Source: Methylotenera versatilis 79
Lineage (GTDB): Bacteria; Pseudomonadota; Gammaproteobacteria; Burkholderiales; Methylophilaceae
Assembly: GCF_000384375.1 (NCBI RefSeq)
Contig: NZ_ARVX01000001.1
Span: 2,480,001-2,544,000 of the forward strand
Direction: 5' to 3'
DNA: 64,000 bases
Positions 9,492 to 18,494 of this stretch are shown in pieces (position 1 is the stretch's first letter; each line of letters begins with the position of its first letter). The notes beneath the pieces were generated by a model. It was not told the origin of the DNA and did no database searches. It saw only the letters and a list, made by a program, of their open reading frames with translations. The translations under genes and the position numbers were made by a program.

Positions 9492-10580
9492 ATGGCACTC
9501 ACAGACTTAACCATTCAAAATGCCCTAAAAACATTGATTGACCCAAATACTGGCAAAGATTTTATCACCAGTAAATCGGCCAAGAATATTCAAATTAATG
9601 GGAACAATATCAGCGTGGATATTGTTTTAGGTTATCCGGCAAAAAGCGTGATGGCGGATGTGCAAAGATTAGTCACTCAACATCTTACAACGCTGGCTGA
9701 TGGCGGTGTAGTCACCGTTAACATTGGTAGCCGAATCGTTGCGCATAAAGTACAGCAAGGTGTAAATTTACTACCAAATGTGAAAAACATCATCGCTGTC
9801 GCATCTGGCAAAGGCGGCGTGGGTAAATCGACCACTTCTGTCAATTTAGCGCTGGCTTTGGCTGCAGAAGGTGCAACAGTCGGGTTACTGGATGCAGATA
9901 TTTATGGCCCTAGCCAACCGCAAATGCTGGGCATTAGCGGGCGGCCTGAAAGTATGGATGGGAAAAGCATGGAACCGATGCTGGCGCATGGTATTCAAGC
10001 GATGAGTATTGGTTTTTTAGTCGATACCGATACACCAATGGTTTGGCGCGGGCCAATGGTGACGGGCGCTCTTGAACAATTATTACGCGATACCAAATGG
10101 CGTGATTTGGATTACTTGGTGATTGATTTGCCGCCTGGCACTGGCGATATTCAACTCACTTTGGCGCAGAAAATCCCAGTGACTGGCGCGATTATCGTCA
10201 CCACACCGCAAGACATTGCCTTGCTAGATGCGCGCAAAGGTTTGAAAATGTTTGAAAAAGTGAACATTCCTATTTTGGGTATTGTAGAAAACATGAGTAC
10301 GCATATTTGTAGTAATTGCGGTCATGAGGAACATATATTCGGTACTGGTGGCGCGGCGAAGATGTGCGCGGACTACAACGTAGAATTACTTGGTTCATTA
10401 CCTTTAGATATCAGCATTCGAGAACAAACGGACAATGGCAAACCAACTGTTATTAACGCGCCTGATTCAACAATTGCGAATATTTACAAAGAAATTGCAC
10501 GTAAAGCAGCGATTAAAATCGCCAATGCCAGCTTAGACCATAGCAGTAAGTTTCCGAATATTGTGATTCAAAACACTTAA
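9492..10580 (+). CDS. apbC: Iron-sulfur cluster carrier protein, Mrp/ApbC family
   Basis: A P-loop ATPase that binds and passes on [4Fe-4S] clusters. 362 residues. The N-terminal DUF59-like domain (about 5-85) is followed by the deviant Walker A motif GKGGVGKS (106-113), then DIYGPSQP, DLPPGTGD and the cluster-binding C-x-x-C in ICSNCGHEEHIFG. It is divergent from metG. The next gene starts four bases after its stop, so the two are probably translated from one message. Confidence 0.96.
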   Translation: MALTDLTIQNALKTLIDPNTGKDFITSKSAKNIQINGNNISVDIVLGYPAKSVMADVQRLVTQHLTTLADGGVVTVNIGSRIVAHKVQQGVNLLPNVKNIIAVASGKGGVGKSTTSVNLALALAAEGATVGLLDADIYGPSQPQMLGISGRPESMDGKSMEPMLAHGIQAMSIGFLVDTDTPMVWRGPMVTGALEQLLRDTKWRDLDYLVIDLPPGTGDIQLTLAQKIPVTGAIIVTTPQDIALLDARKGLKMFEKVNIPILGIVENMSTHICSNCGHEEHIFGTGGAAKMCADYNVELLGSLPLDISIREQTDNGKPTVINAPDSTIANIYKEIARKAAIKIANASLDHSSKFPNIVIQNT

Positions 10581-10583
10581 ACT

Positions 10584-11138
10584 ATGGCAAGCTCAAGTCA
10601 TAAAGCTAATGAAAAAATCAATCGATTGACTGATGAGGCGATAGATTCCCGCGCGCGAAAAGTAATACGTTATATAACGAATCACCAGCATATTTCAAGA
10701 AATCCATCCAAAGAACTGGATGATGAATTCACTTTTGGCCAACGTGCAGCGGATGCTGTAGCCAAATTTGGTGGCTCTTGGAAATTTATTATTTTATTTG
10801 GCGTTGTGCTTATATGCTGGGTAGTGCTCAACTCAGTCATTTTGATTGCGCACAATAACGCGTTTGACCCCTACCCTTATATTTTATTGAACTTGTTTTT
10901 ATCCATGCTGGCATCGATTCAAGCGCCGATTATTTTGATGTCTCAAAACAGGCAAAGCGAAAAAGACCGCTTAAATGCAGAACATGATTACGAAGTTAAC
11001 CTAAAAGCCGAACTAGAAATTATGTTGCTGCACGAAAAGGTCGATTTATTACGCGAAGGGCAATGGTCTGAGCTGCTGGAAATTCAAAAGCAACAATTAC
11101 AGTTGCTTAGCGATTTAATTAACAAGCCAGCTGATTAA
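10584..11138 (+). CDS. DUF1003 membrane protein
   Basis: 184 residues. Two membrane segments (about 69-91 and 102-123) carry the DUF1003 hallmark FGQRAADAVAKFGGSWKFI before the first segment and MLASIQAPIILMSQNRQSEKDR at the second. The C-terminal third is a charged, probably coiled-coil region. DUF1003 proteins have no agreed function. The gene follows apbC by three bases and is likely co-transcribed with it. Confidence 0.87.
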   Translation: MASSSHKANEKINRLTDEAIDSRARKVIRYITNHQHISRNPSKELDDEFTFGQRAADAVAKFGGSWKFIILFGVVLICWVVLNSVILIAHNNAFDPYPYILLNLFLSMLASIQAPIILMSQNRQSEKDRLNAEHDYEVNLKAELEIMLLHEKVDLLREGQWSELLEIQKQQLQLLSDLINKPAD

Positions 11139-11147
11139 CAAACTAAT

Positions 11148-11840
11148 TTAAGCTAATTCAACACCAAAACAATATACATCCACACCGTTTTCAGGCGCAA
11201 TCAAAGTCGCAGGAATTTTCACACCTTTACGCCAATTATCCACGGCTTCTTGTTTACCAGCGCCAGTGACTAAAAAAAGCACTTCATGCGTGTTGTTTAA
11301 ACGATTCTGGGACATGGTCACGCGATCTGCTGGCGGTTTTGGCGCATCAAAAACGGGCACCACGTCTGCGCTGTTATCTACTGTTTGATTCGGAAAAAGA
11401 CTAGCGGTATGGCCATCTTCACCCAAACCTAAAATCACCAAATCAAACGCGCGTACACCATTTAAAGTTTTCGCGTAAGCTTTTGCGCCTTCTACATTGC
11501 CCAATTCAGTTGGAATATCGTGAATTTGGTTTTGTGGAATCGCCACTAGATTCAACCAAACATCTCGCGCCATTTTGCTATTACGCTCTGCATGATCGAC
11601 TGGCAAACAGCGGTCATCATTATGATACACATGCCAGCTCGCCCAATCTGCGTTTTGCTGACTCAATAATTGATACACACTTTTAGGGGTACTGCCGCCC
11701 GCTAATACCACTAAAAAACTACCGTAATTAATAATAGCTTCATCTGCGGCCGCTAAAATACGTTTTACAGCAGCTTGGTTAATTGCATCTTGTGAGTTGA
11801 AAGTGTGCCAGCGCGTGTTAGACAGTGAATTGTTTTGCAT
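11148..11840 (-). CDS. pgl: 6-phosphogluconolactonase
   Basis: Hydrolyses 6-phosphogluconolactone, between Zwf and Gnd in the oxidative pentose phosphate branch. In RuMP methylotrophs this is the dissimilatory cycle that burns formaldehyde carbon to CO2. 230 residues of the DevB/SOL type. Motifs are LAGGSTPKSVY, NDDRCLPVDHAERNS and LGEDGHTASLFP. It is divergent from gnd and zwf, so all three enzymes of the branch sit together. Confidence 0.95.
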   Translation of the reverse strand: MQNNSLSNTRWHTFNSQDAINQAAVKRILAAADEAIINYGSFLVVLAGGSTPKSVYQLLSQQNADWASWHVYHNDDRCLPVDHAERNSKMARDVWLNLVAIPQNQIHDIPTELGNVEGAKAYAKTLNGVRAFDLVILGLGEDGHTASLFPNQTVDNSADVVPVFDAPKPPADRVTMSQNRLNNTHEVLFLVTGAGKQEAVDNWRKGVKIPATLIAPENGVDVYCFGVELA

Positions 11841-11996
11841 CGTAAACCAACCTAATTGAAACTTTAAAAATTGAAATTGAAAACTAAATATATAAGGCTA
11901 AAAATAATCCTGAACTAAACTTTAAAAAAGAAAAAAGCAGCCTTAAATTGCTCTGCTTTTAATAAACTTTTTTATATTTAATCAGTGCTTCTGCAT

Positions 11997-12025
11997 TTGA
12001 GAAGCAACCCTAAATTTGTTATAAT
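11997..12025 (+). promoter_or_regulatory. Probable sigma-70 promoter of gnd
   Basis: A -35 box TTGAGA (11997-12002) and a perfect -10 box TATAAT (12020-12025) are separated by 17 bases. This is close to consensus and lies about 105 bases before the gnd start. Downstream, at 12075-12098, the leader can form a hairpin with arms GCACC and GGTGC extended by CATC/GATG. Confidence 0.65.
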
Positions 12026-12130
12026 TATACGCAACTCAATTAGATAATTCTTAAAAAATTATTAATATTTGATCGCACCGCATCCATAAGATGGGTGCCT
12101 TTATCATCCTCACACCATAGGAAAAATAGC

Positions 12131-13036
12131 ATGAAATTAGCAATGATAGGCTTAGGCAAAATGGGCGGCAACATGGCTGCGCGTTTATTACGTCACAAAA
12201 TTGAAGTGGTTGGTTTTGACTTCAACAAAGAATTCGTCTCAAATCTAGTAGAAAAAGAAGGCATGATTGCAGCTACGTCTGTGCAAGATGCTGTCAATAA
12301 ATTAGAAGGACAAAAAATCGTTTGGTTAATGTTGCCAGCTGGCGAAATTACCGAAAATCAAATCAAAGACTTAATCCCGCTATTAAACAAAGGCGATATC
12401 ATCGTTGATGGTGGTAACTCTAATTATAAACACAGCCAACGTCGCGGCGCATTGTTAGCAGAAAGTGGCATCGGCTTTATTGACTGCGGTACTTCTGGTG
12501 GCGTTTGGGGCCTTGATAACGGCTACTGCCTAATGTACGGCGGCGATAAACAATTTGCAGATGTATTGGCACCTTATGCACAAGCTTTAACACACGCAGA
12601 CCGCGGCTGGGCGCACGTTGGTCCAGTTGGTTCTGGCCACTTTACCAAAATGCTACATAACGGTATCGAATACGGCATGATGCAAGCATTTGCTGAAGGT
12701 TTAGATTTATTAAAAGGTAAAGAAGAGTTCAATTTAGACTTAGCGCAAATTACCGAATTATGGCGTCACGGTTCTGTTGTACGTAGCTGGTTACTTGACC
12801 TGACAGCTGAAGCCCTTAAAAATGATCAGGCATTAGAGTCAATCGCTCCGTATGTCGCGGATTCTGGTGAAGGTCGCTGGACAGTAGTTGAAGCGGTTGA
12901 ACAAGGTGTTGCGGCACCAGTGTTAACAGTGGCATTGCAAGCGCGTTTCAGAAGCCAAGATAAACATGGTTATAGCTACAAATTGTTATCTTTAATGCGT
13001 AATGCTTTTGGTGGCCACGCAGTACAGAAAAAATAA
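12131..13036 (+). CDS. gnd: 6-phosphogluconate dehydrogenase, short NAD-type (decarboxylating)
   Basis: Oxidises 6-phosphogluconate to ribulose-5-phosphate and CO2. In this methylotroph it closes the dissimilatory RuMP cycle. From the ATG at 12131 the protein has 301 residues, the short GntZ/YqeC-like form. An N-terminal GLGKMGGNMAAR dinucleotide fold, GGNSNYKHSQRRG and FTKMLHNGIEYGMMQA are seen. The frame is also open to an upstream GTG at 12095, but I chose 12131 because AGGA sits at 12119-12122 and the conserved fold begins at residue 1. zwf follows after a terminator. Confidence 0.95.
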   Translation: MKLAMIGLGKMGGNMAARLLRHKIEVVGFDFNKEFVSNLVEKEGMIAATSVQDAVNKLEGQKIVWLMLPAGEITENQIKDLIPLLNKGDIIVDGGNSNYKHSQRRGALLAESGIGFIDCGTSGGVWGLDNGYCLMYGGDKQFADVLAPYAQALTHADRGWAHVGPVGSGHFTKMLHNGIEYGMMQAFAEGLDLLKGKEEFNLDLAQITELWRHGSVVRSWLLDLTAEALKNDQALESIAPYVADSGEGRWTVVEAVEQGVAAPVLTVALQARFRSQDKHGYSYKLLSLMRNAFGGHAVQKK

Positions 13037-13060
13037 ATACTTAACACATTAAAACACCTA

Positions 13061-13104
13061 AAAAACGCCCTGTTAATGATTCAAGATTATTCGGGGCGTT
13101 TTTT
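13061..13104 (+). terminator. Terminator between gnd and zwf
   Basis: Stem AAAAACGCCC (13061-13070) pairs with GGGCGTTTTT (13094-13103) across a 23-base loop, followed by T residues. It implies that zwf also has its own promoter or depends on readthrough. Confidence 0.75.
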
Positions 13105-13197
13105 AATCAACCACTTATCATCCATTCTCAATTTGACGAGAATGACGCAGTGGCGGAATTTTACTTAAATATTAAGGTTTTAGATAAGGCTTAAGAA

Positions 13198-14697
13198 ATG
13201 ACGCAAACCCTTGCAGCTAGTAACGAAATTGACCCATGTACGCTTGTGCTATTTGGCGCGAGCGGTAATTTAGCACGTGTAAAACTTTACCCTGGATTGT
13301 TTAGATTGGATTCTATTGGCCGCCTGCCTGCAGAATTGAAAATTCTTGCGGTTGGTCGTCAAGAAGTGACTTTAGAAGCTTGGCGTGCGGATATTAAAAG
13401 CATGCTGGATGCGAAGTTTAAAAAAGGTTACGACGCGGCGGCATTTGAGCGTTTTATTGCGCGTAACTATTATCATGCTAATCCACCAACTGACCCAGAT
13501 GCATTTGCTAAGCTTAAAAATACGTTAAGTAATGACGCGATTTTCCCGCAAAACCTAGCTTATTTCTTATCTGTACGTCCTGTGGATTTTGCACCAGTTG
13601 TAGAATCATTGGCTAAAGTTGGTTTAACGCAAGAAGATAAATTCTGGCGCCGTGTAGTAGTTGAAAAGCCATTTGGTACAGATTTAGCATCAGCGAAAGA
13701 ATTGCAATCTGGCTTGACTAAAAATCTGAAAGAAAGCCAAATCTACCGTATTGACCATTACTTAGGTAAATCTGCACTGCAAAACATTTTGCTACAACGC
13801 TTTACCAACACGATTTTAGAGCCGATTTGGAACAATCAATATATTGATCATGTGCAAATCACCAATACCGAAATGCTTGGCGTGGGCGACCGCACACAGT
13901 TTTACGATAGCACTGGTGCGCTTCGTGACATGATTCAAAGTCATATTCTGCAAACCTTGGCATTAACTGCGATGGAATTGCCAAAAGATTTAACGCCAGA
14001 TGGCGTGCGCGATGCCAAAATTAAAGTGTTAGAACAAATTCGTCCGATTCCAGTGAATGAGTTAAGCAAGCATGCTTTCCGCGCGCAATATGCAGCGGGT
14101 AAAGTAAATGGCGAAAGCGTTCCAGGTTATTTGGAAGAGTTAGGCAATAAAGACAGTGTGGTCGAAACCTATGCTGCGCTTAAATTATTTATTGACAACC
14201 CACGCTGGCAAGGTGTGCCATTTTATATCCGCACCGCAAAACGTTTGCACGAAGCTGATACACGCATTTCAATTCGCTTCAAAAAGGCGCCTTTGCAAGT
14301 AAATAATCAAGATCAAAACTGGCTAATTATCGGCATCCAGCCACGCGAGTGTATCAAAATGGAAATTCAAGCCAAGGTACCAGGTTTGGATATCAATACC
14401 CGCACGATTCAGTTAGATGCGGCAAACCGTTTAGCAGAAGATGATACCGTAGATGCTTACGAAGCTTTATTGCTTAACTTAATGCAAGGTGATAATTCAA
14501 ATTACCTGCATATTAGTGAAGCCGAGGCGCAATGGCGTTTAGTTGACCCAGTGGTTAAAGCTTGGGCAGCGGACAAATCACCTGTACATCAATACCCTGC
14601 TGGCTCTAGCGACCCAGAAGCCTCGAAAGTCATTTTTGAAGCTGAAGACCAATTTTGGCGTTACAGCATTGAATTGGGTGGCGATAAACCCAACTAA
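13198..14697 (+). CDS. zwf: Glucose-6-phosphate 1-dehydrogenase
   Basis: Oxidises glucose-6-phosphate to the lactone, making NAD(P)H; entry step of the oxidative RuMP branch. 499 residues. The nucleotide-binding loop reads GASGNLARVKLYPGL, where many homologues have GDLA. The active-site signature RIDHYLGKSALQNIL is intact, with the Asp-His pair. Its place next to gnd and divergent pgl supports the role. ATG at 13198 has GGCTTAAGAA upstream, a modest ribosome-binding site. Confidence 0.97.
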   Translation: MTQTLAASNEIDPCTLVLFGASGNLARVKLYPGLFRLDSIGRLPAELKILAVGRQEVTLEAWRADIKSMLDAKFKKGYDAAAFERFIARNYYHANPPTDPDAFAKLKNTLSNDAIFPQNLAYFLSVRPVDFAPVVESLAKVGLTQEDKFWRRVVVEKPFGTDLASAKELQSGLTKNLKESQIYRIDHYLGKSALQNILLQRFTNTILEPIWNNQYIDHVQITNTEMLGVGDRTQFYDSTGALRDMIQSHILQTLALTAMELPKDLTPDGVRDAKIKVLEQIRPIPVNELSKHAFRAQYAAGKVNGESVPGYLEELGNKDSVVETYAALKLFIDNPRWQGVPFYIRTAKRLHEADTRISIRFKKAPLQVNNQDQNWLIIGIQPRECIKMEIQAKVPGLDINTRTIQLDAANRLAEDDTVDAYEALLLNLMQGDNSNYLHISEAEAQWRLVDPVVKAWAADKSPVHQYPAGSSDPEASKVIFEAEDQFWRYSIELGGDKPN

Positions 14698-14741
14698 AAT
14701 GCACGCTAATTTTTAGCAAAAACTTTTATCACACAATCTTG

Positions 14742-14802
14742 TAATGCACTTTATAATGCGCAATCTTAGTTAGATTAGCATTAGAAAAGTGCATTATTTT
14801 TT
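14742..14802 (+). terminator. Long nested hairpin terminator after zwf
   Basis: A perfect outer 11-bp repeat (TAATGCACTTT at 14742-14752, AAAGTGCATTA at 14786-14796) encloses a second stem (TAATGC/GCATTA and AATCT/AGATT), so nearly the whole 55 bases can pair. Six T residues follow. It lies only 32 bases before dcd, so it should end the zwf transcript; the dcd promoter would have to overlap it. Confidence 0.75.
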
Positions 14803-14833
14803 GCATTAAGTATAGAAAGATTAAAGTACAAAC

Positions 14834-15409
14834 ATGAGTATAAAATCTGATAAATGGATACGCCAAATGGCTGAACAACACGGCATGATTGAGCCGTTTG
14901 AGCCGAATCAAGTCAAGATGAATGCTGCTGGCGAGCGCATGGTTTCATACGGCACGTCTAGTTATGGTTATGATATTCGTTGTAGTAAAGAATTTAAGCT
15001 GTTTACTAATTTGAATAGCACGATTGTCGACCCGAAAAACTTCGATCCAAACTCATTCGTTGAAGTGAATGCCGATTACTGCATTATTCCACCCAATTCA
15101 TTTGCACTTGCCCGCACAGTTGAGTATTTCCGTATCCCTCGTAACGTATTGACTATCTGCTTGGGTAAATCGACGTATGCACGTTGTGGCATTATTGTAA
15201 ATGTCACGCCGTTTGAACCAGAATGGGAAGGTTACGTGACACTAGAATTTAGTAATACAACTCCGCTTCCAGCTAAGATATACGCCAATGAAGGTTGTGC
15301 ACAAGTATTGTTTTTTGAAGCAGATGCAGATGACGTATGCGAAACCAGCTATAAAGATCGCGGCGGTAAGTATCAAGGTCAAGTTGGTGTGACTTTGCCT
15401 AAAATTTAA
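14834..15409 (+). CDS. dcd: dCTP deaminase
   Basis: Converts dCTP to dUTP for dTTP synthesis; thyA at 23.4 kb acts further along the same route. 191 residues, normal length. Motifs are [36 protein letters not shown], with the catalytic Glu in that last segment, and the C-terminal [15 protein letters not shown] lid. It is followed by the basic amino acid decarboxylase gene. Confidence 0.97.
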   Translation: MSIKSDKWIRQMAEQHGMIEPFEPNQVKMNAAGERMVSYGTSSYGYDIRCSKEFKLFTNLNSTIVDPKNFDPNSFVEVNADYCIIPPNSFALARTVEYFRIPRNVLTICLGKSTYARCGIIVNVTPFEPEWEGYVTLEFSNTTPLPAKIYANEGCAQVLFFEADADDVCETSYKDRGGKYQGQVGVTLPKI

Positions 15410-15498
15410 ATACACAATTTAAAACGACAATTTAGCATTTTTACTCAATTGCCGTGTCCAAACTCCATTCCAGTCAAAGATTTATTAAAGGAATTTGA

Positions 15499-17739
15499 AT
15501 GAAATTTCGTTTCCCGGTTGTCATCATTGATGAAGATTTCCGTTCTGAAAACTCCTCAGGTTTGGGCATTCGCGTACTTGCCAAAGCCATCGAAGCCGAA
15601 GGTTTTGAGGTGTTAGGCGTCACCAGTTATGGCGACTTAACCTCATTTGCGCAACAACAAAGTCGTGCATCTGCGTTTATTTTATCCATCGATGACAATG
15701 AGTTTGTTGAAGGCAACCACGATGCGTTAGACAACTTACGTAAATTTGTCGATGAAATTCGTTATCGTAACGAAGAGATACCAATTTTCTTGCATGGCGA
15801 AACACGCACTTCACGCCATATTCCAAACGAAATCTTGCGTGAACTGAATGGCTTTATCCACATGTATGAAGATACGCCAGAGTTTGTGGCACGCTATATT
15901 CTGCGCGAAGCACGTACTTATTTAGACAGCCTTGCCCCTCCGTTTTTTAAAGCATTGACAGAATATGCAGCCGATGGCTCTTACTCTTGGCATTGTCCAG
16001 GCCACTCAGGCGGTGTAGCGTTTTTAAAATCGCCAGTTGGTCAGATGTTTCACCAGTTTTTTGGCGAAAATATGTTACGCGCTGACGTGTGTAACGCGGT
16101 AGACGAGCTTGGTCAATTATTAGATCACACTGGCCCTGTCGCGGCTTCTGAGCGTAATGCTGCGCGCATTTACAACTGCGATCACTTGTATTTCGTCACC
16201 AATGGCACATCGACCAGTAACAAAATGGTTTGGAACAGCACAGTCGCACCGGGTGATGTGGTGGTGGTAGACCGTAATTGCCATAAATCGATTCTGCATG
16301 CGATTATCATGACCGGCGCAGTACCTGTATTTTTAATGCCAACGCGCAACCATTTTGGCATTATCGGGCCAATTCCAAAAAGTGAGTTTGAATGGGAAAA
16401 CATTCAAAAGAAAATTGATCGCAATCCATTTATTTTAGATAAAACTGCGAAGCCACGCGTGTTAACTATCACGCAATCTACCTACGATGGCGTGTTATAT
16501 AACGTAGAAGAAATCAAAGATATGCTGGATGGCAAGATTGATACGCTGCATTTTGATGAAGCTTGGTTGCCGCACGCAACATTCCACGATTTTTACGGTG
16601 ATTACCACGCTATCGGCGAAGGTCGCCCACGTTGCAAAGAAAGCATGGTTTTTTCAACGCAATCTACGCATAAATTGTTGGCTGGTTTAAGCCAAGCTAG
16701 CCAAATTTTGGTACAAGATGCTGAAAATAATAAGTTGGATCGCGACATTTTCAATGAAGCATACTTGATGCACACCTCTACTAGCCCGCAATATTCGATT
16801 GTGGCCAGTATCGATGTCGCAGCCGCCATGATGGAAGCGCCAGGCGGCACAGCTTTGGTTGAAGAAAGCCTGATGGAAGCCTTAGATTTCCGTCGCGCCA
16901 TGCGCAAAGTGGATGAAGAATGGGGTGCCGACTGGTGGTTTAAAGTTTGGGGCCCAGATGATTTAAGCGAAGAAGGTTTAGAAGAGCGTGACGCCTGGAT
17001 GCTAAAAGCGAATGACGCTTGGCACGACTTCGGCAATCTGGCTGAAGGTTTTAACATGCTGGATCCAATCAAAGCGACCATCATCACGCCCGGCTTGGAT
17101 ATCAAAGGTAATTTCTCCGATAAATTTGGTATTCCTGCGGCAATTGTTACTAAATACTTAGCTGAACATGGTGTGATCGTTGAAAAAACAGGCTTGTATT
17201 CATTCTTTATTATGTTCACCATCGGCATCACTAAAGGCCGTTGGAACACAATGGTAGCGGCTTTACAGCAATTTAAAGACGATTACGACAAGAACCAACC
17301 GCTTTGGAAAGTATTGCCAGAGTTTGTGCAAAAACAGCCACGTTATGAAAAAGTTGGTCTGCGTGACTTATGTGAAAAAATTCATGCGGTTTATAAAGCC
17401 AATGATGTGGCGAAATTGACCACTGAAATGTATTTATCTGACATGGTGCCAGCGATGAAACCAACCGATGCATTCGCTAAAATGGCGCATCGTAAAATTG
17501 AGCGCGTGGCGATTGATGAGCTTGAAGGCCGCGTAACTGCTGTGTTGTTAACGCCCTACCCGCCTGGAATTCCGTTGTTGATTCCTGGTGAGCAATTCAA
17601 TAAGGTGATTGTAAATTACTTAAAATTTGCTCGTGAGTTTAACGAAAAATTCCCAGGTTTTGAGACTGACAATCATGGTTTGGTGAAAGAAATCGTCGAT
17701 GGTAAGGCAGTTTATTATGTTGATTGTGTAGAGAAATAA
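15499..17739 (+). CDS. PLP-dependent lysine/arginine/ornithine decarboxylase (fold type I, long form)
   Basis: 746 residues. An N-terminal receiver-like wing domain (about 1-125) is followed by the large aminotransferase-fold domain starting near WHCPGHSGG and a C-terminal domain (from about 600). The PLP lysine is in STHKLLAGLSQASQ, with the partner motif HFDEAWLPHATFH before it. This is the family of inducible LdcI/AdiA/SpeC enzymes. Sequence reading cannot tell whether lysine, arginine or ornithine is used. No antiporter gene lies beside it, which argues against a classical acid-resistance pair and for polyamine synthesis. AAGGA lies just before the ATG. Confidence 0.9.
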   Translation: MKFRFPVVIIDEDFRSENSSGLGIRVLAKAIEAEGFEVLGVTSYGDLTSFAQQQSRASAFILSIDDNEFVEGNHDALDNLRKFVDEIRYRNEEIPIFLHGETRTSRHIPNEILRELNGFIHMYEDTPEFVARYILREARTYLDSLAPPFFKALTEYAADGSYSWHCPGHSGGVAFLKSPVGQMFHQFFGENMLRADVCNAVDELGQLLDHTGPVAASERNAARIYNCDHLYFVTNGTSTSNKMVWNSTVAPGDVVVVDRNCHKSILHAIIMTGAVPVFLMPTRNHFGIIGPIPKSEFEWENIQKKIDRNPFILDKTAKPRVLTITQSTYDGVLYNVEEIKDMLDGKIDTLHFDEAWLPHATFHDFYGDYHAIGEGRPRCKESMVFSTQSTHKLLAGLSQASQILVQDAENNKLDRDIFNEAYLMHTSTSPQYSIVASIDVAAAMMEAPGGTALVEESLMEALDFRRAMRKVDEEWGADWWFKVWGPDDLSEEGLEERDAWMLKANDAWHDFGNLAEGFNMLDPIKATIITPGLDIKGNFSDKFGIPAAIVTKYLAEHGVIVEKTGLYSFFIMFTIGITKGRWNTMVAALQQFKDDYDKNQPLWKVLPEFVQKQPRYEKVGLRDLCEKIHAVYKANDVAKLTTEMYLSDMVPAMKPTDAFAKMAHRKIERVAIDELEGRVTAVLLTPYPPGIPLLIPGEQFNKVIVNYLKFAREFNEKFPGFETDNHGLVKEIVDGKAVYYVDCVEK

Positions 17740-17770
17740 ACAGCAGACTTAATGCGCAATTATCACCAAT

Positions 17771-18253
17771 TTATTTTTTAATATAAATTAAGTCACTGTA
17801 TTCAAGACCACTCATTGCGATGTGGTCTTTTTTTTCACTTAATTCCCAATCGTTTACATGAAAACTTGGGAAAAAAGCATCGCCTTCCACAGTGGTATTC
17901 ACTTTAGTTAAATACAACTTATTGGACAGCGTAATTCCTGCTGCATAAAGTTCTGCGCCGCCAATTAAGAATGGCTCATCATCATCTTTACACAACTCAA
18001 CTGCTGATTCCAAAGAGTTTGCAATCATTGCGCCTTCTACATGGTAGTTTTTGTTGCGCGTGACGATAACGGTTGTACGTCCGGGTAATAAACGCCCAAG
18101 AGACTCATAAGTTTTGCGGCCCATAATGATGTGATGCCCAGTAGTTAACGCTCTAAAACGCTTCAAATCTTCTGGTAAGTGCCAAGGCAAAGTATTGTTG
18201 ATACCAATAACATTGTTTTCTGCCATCGCGACGATAATGGATAAATTTTTCAT
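17771..18253 (-). CDS. folA: Dihydrofolate reductase
   Basis: Reduces dihydrofolate to tetrahydrofolate, regenerating the folate consumed by ThyA (gene at 23398-24219). 160 residues. The motifs IGINNTLPWHLPEDLKRF (with the active-site acidic residue), IIMGRKTYESLGRLLPGR and FLIGGAELY are all present. It is convergent with the decarboxylase gene. Confidence 0.97.
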   Translation of the reverse strand: MKNLSIIVAMAENNVIGINNTLPWHLPEDLKRFRALTTGHHIIMGRKTYESLGRLLPGRTTVIVTRNKNYHVEGAMIANSLESAVELCKDDDEPFLIGGAELYAAGITLSNKLYLTKVNTTVEGDAFFPSFHVNDWELSEKKDHIAMSGLEYSDLIYIKK

Positions 18254-18411
18254 GTGGGTAATTATACTGATTCAAGACCTATAATTCGAATCTACTCATG
18301 CGGAATCAATAAGATTTGATGTTAAAGACATGCTTGCTAAGTTAGTTTTTTCAAATTTAATGTTTTAAATTTAAATCTGCTCATTAACGTATAAAGATGA
18401 AGCTAAAAGCA

Positions 18412-18437
18412 AAACACCTCGCCGAAGCGAGGTGTTT
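18412..18437 (-). terminator. Terminator of xoxF
   Basis: A perfect 11-bp stem (AAACACCTCGC at 18412-18422, GCGAGGTGTTT at 18427-18437). On the minus strand the loop is the very stable C(TTCG)G tetraloop, followed by TTTTGC. It lies about 60 bases after the xoxF stop. Confidence 0.88.
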
Positions 18438-18494
18438 CTTTTGACATTAACTAACAGTTAACTGGTATTTTCTTACAACTAATCTTACGATTAA

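Noticed and set aside
12095-12130. GTG start 12 codons upstream of gnd
   Set aside because: The extension is Ser/His-rich and lacks an SD; AGGA and the conserved nucleotide fold fit the ATG at 12131. The region also contains a leader hairpin.
14729-14911. Minus-strand 60-codon frame over the zwf terminator and dcd start
   Set aside because: It runs through a hairpin terminator and antisense to dcd; low complexity and no start signal.
16602-17249. 215-codon minus-strand frame inside the decarboxylase gene
   Set aside because: The decarboxylase frame holds all conserved motifs; the antisense frame has none and no promoter.
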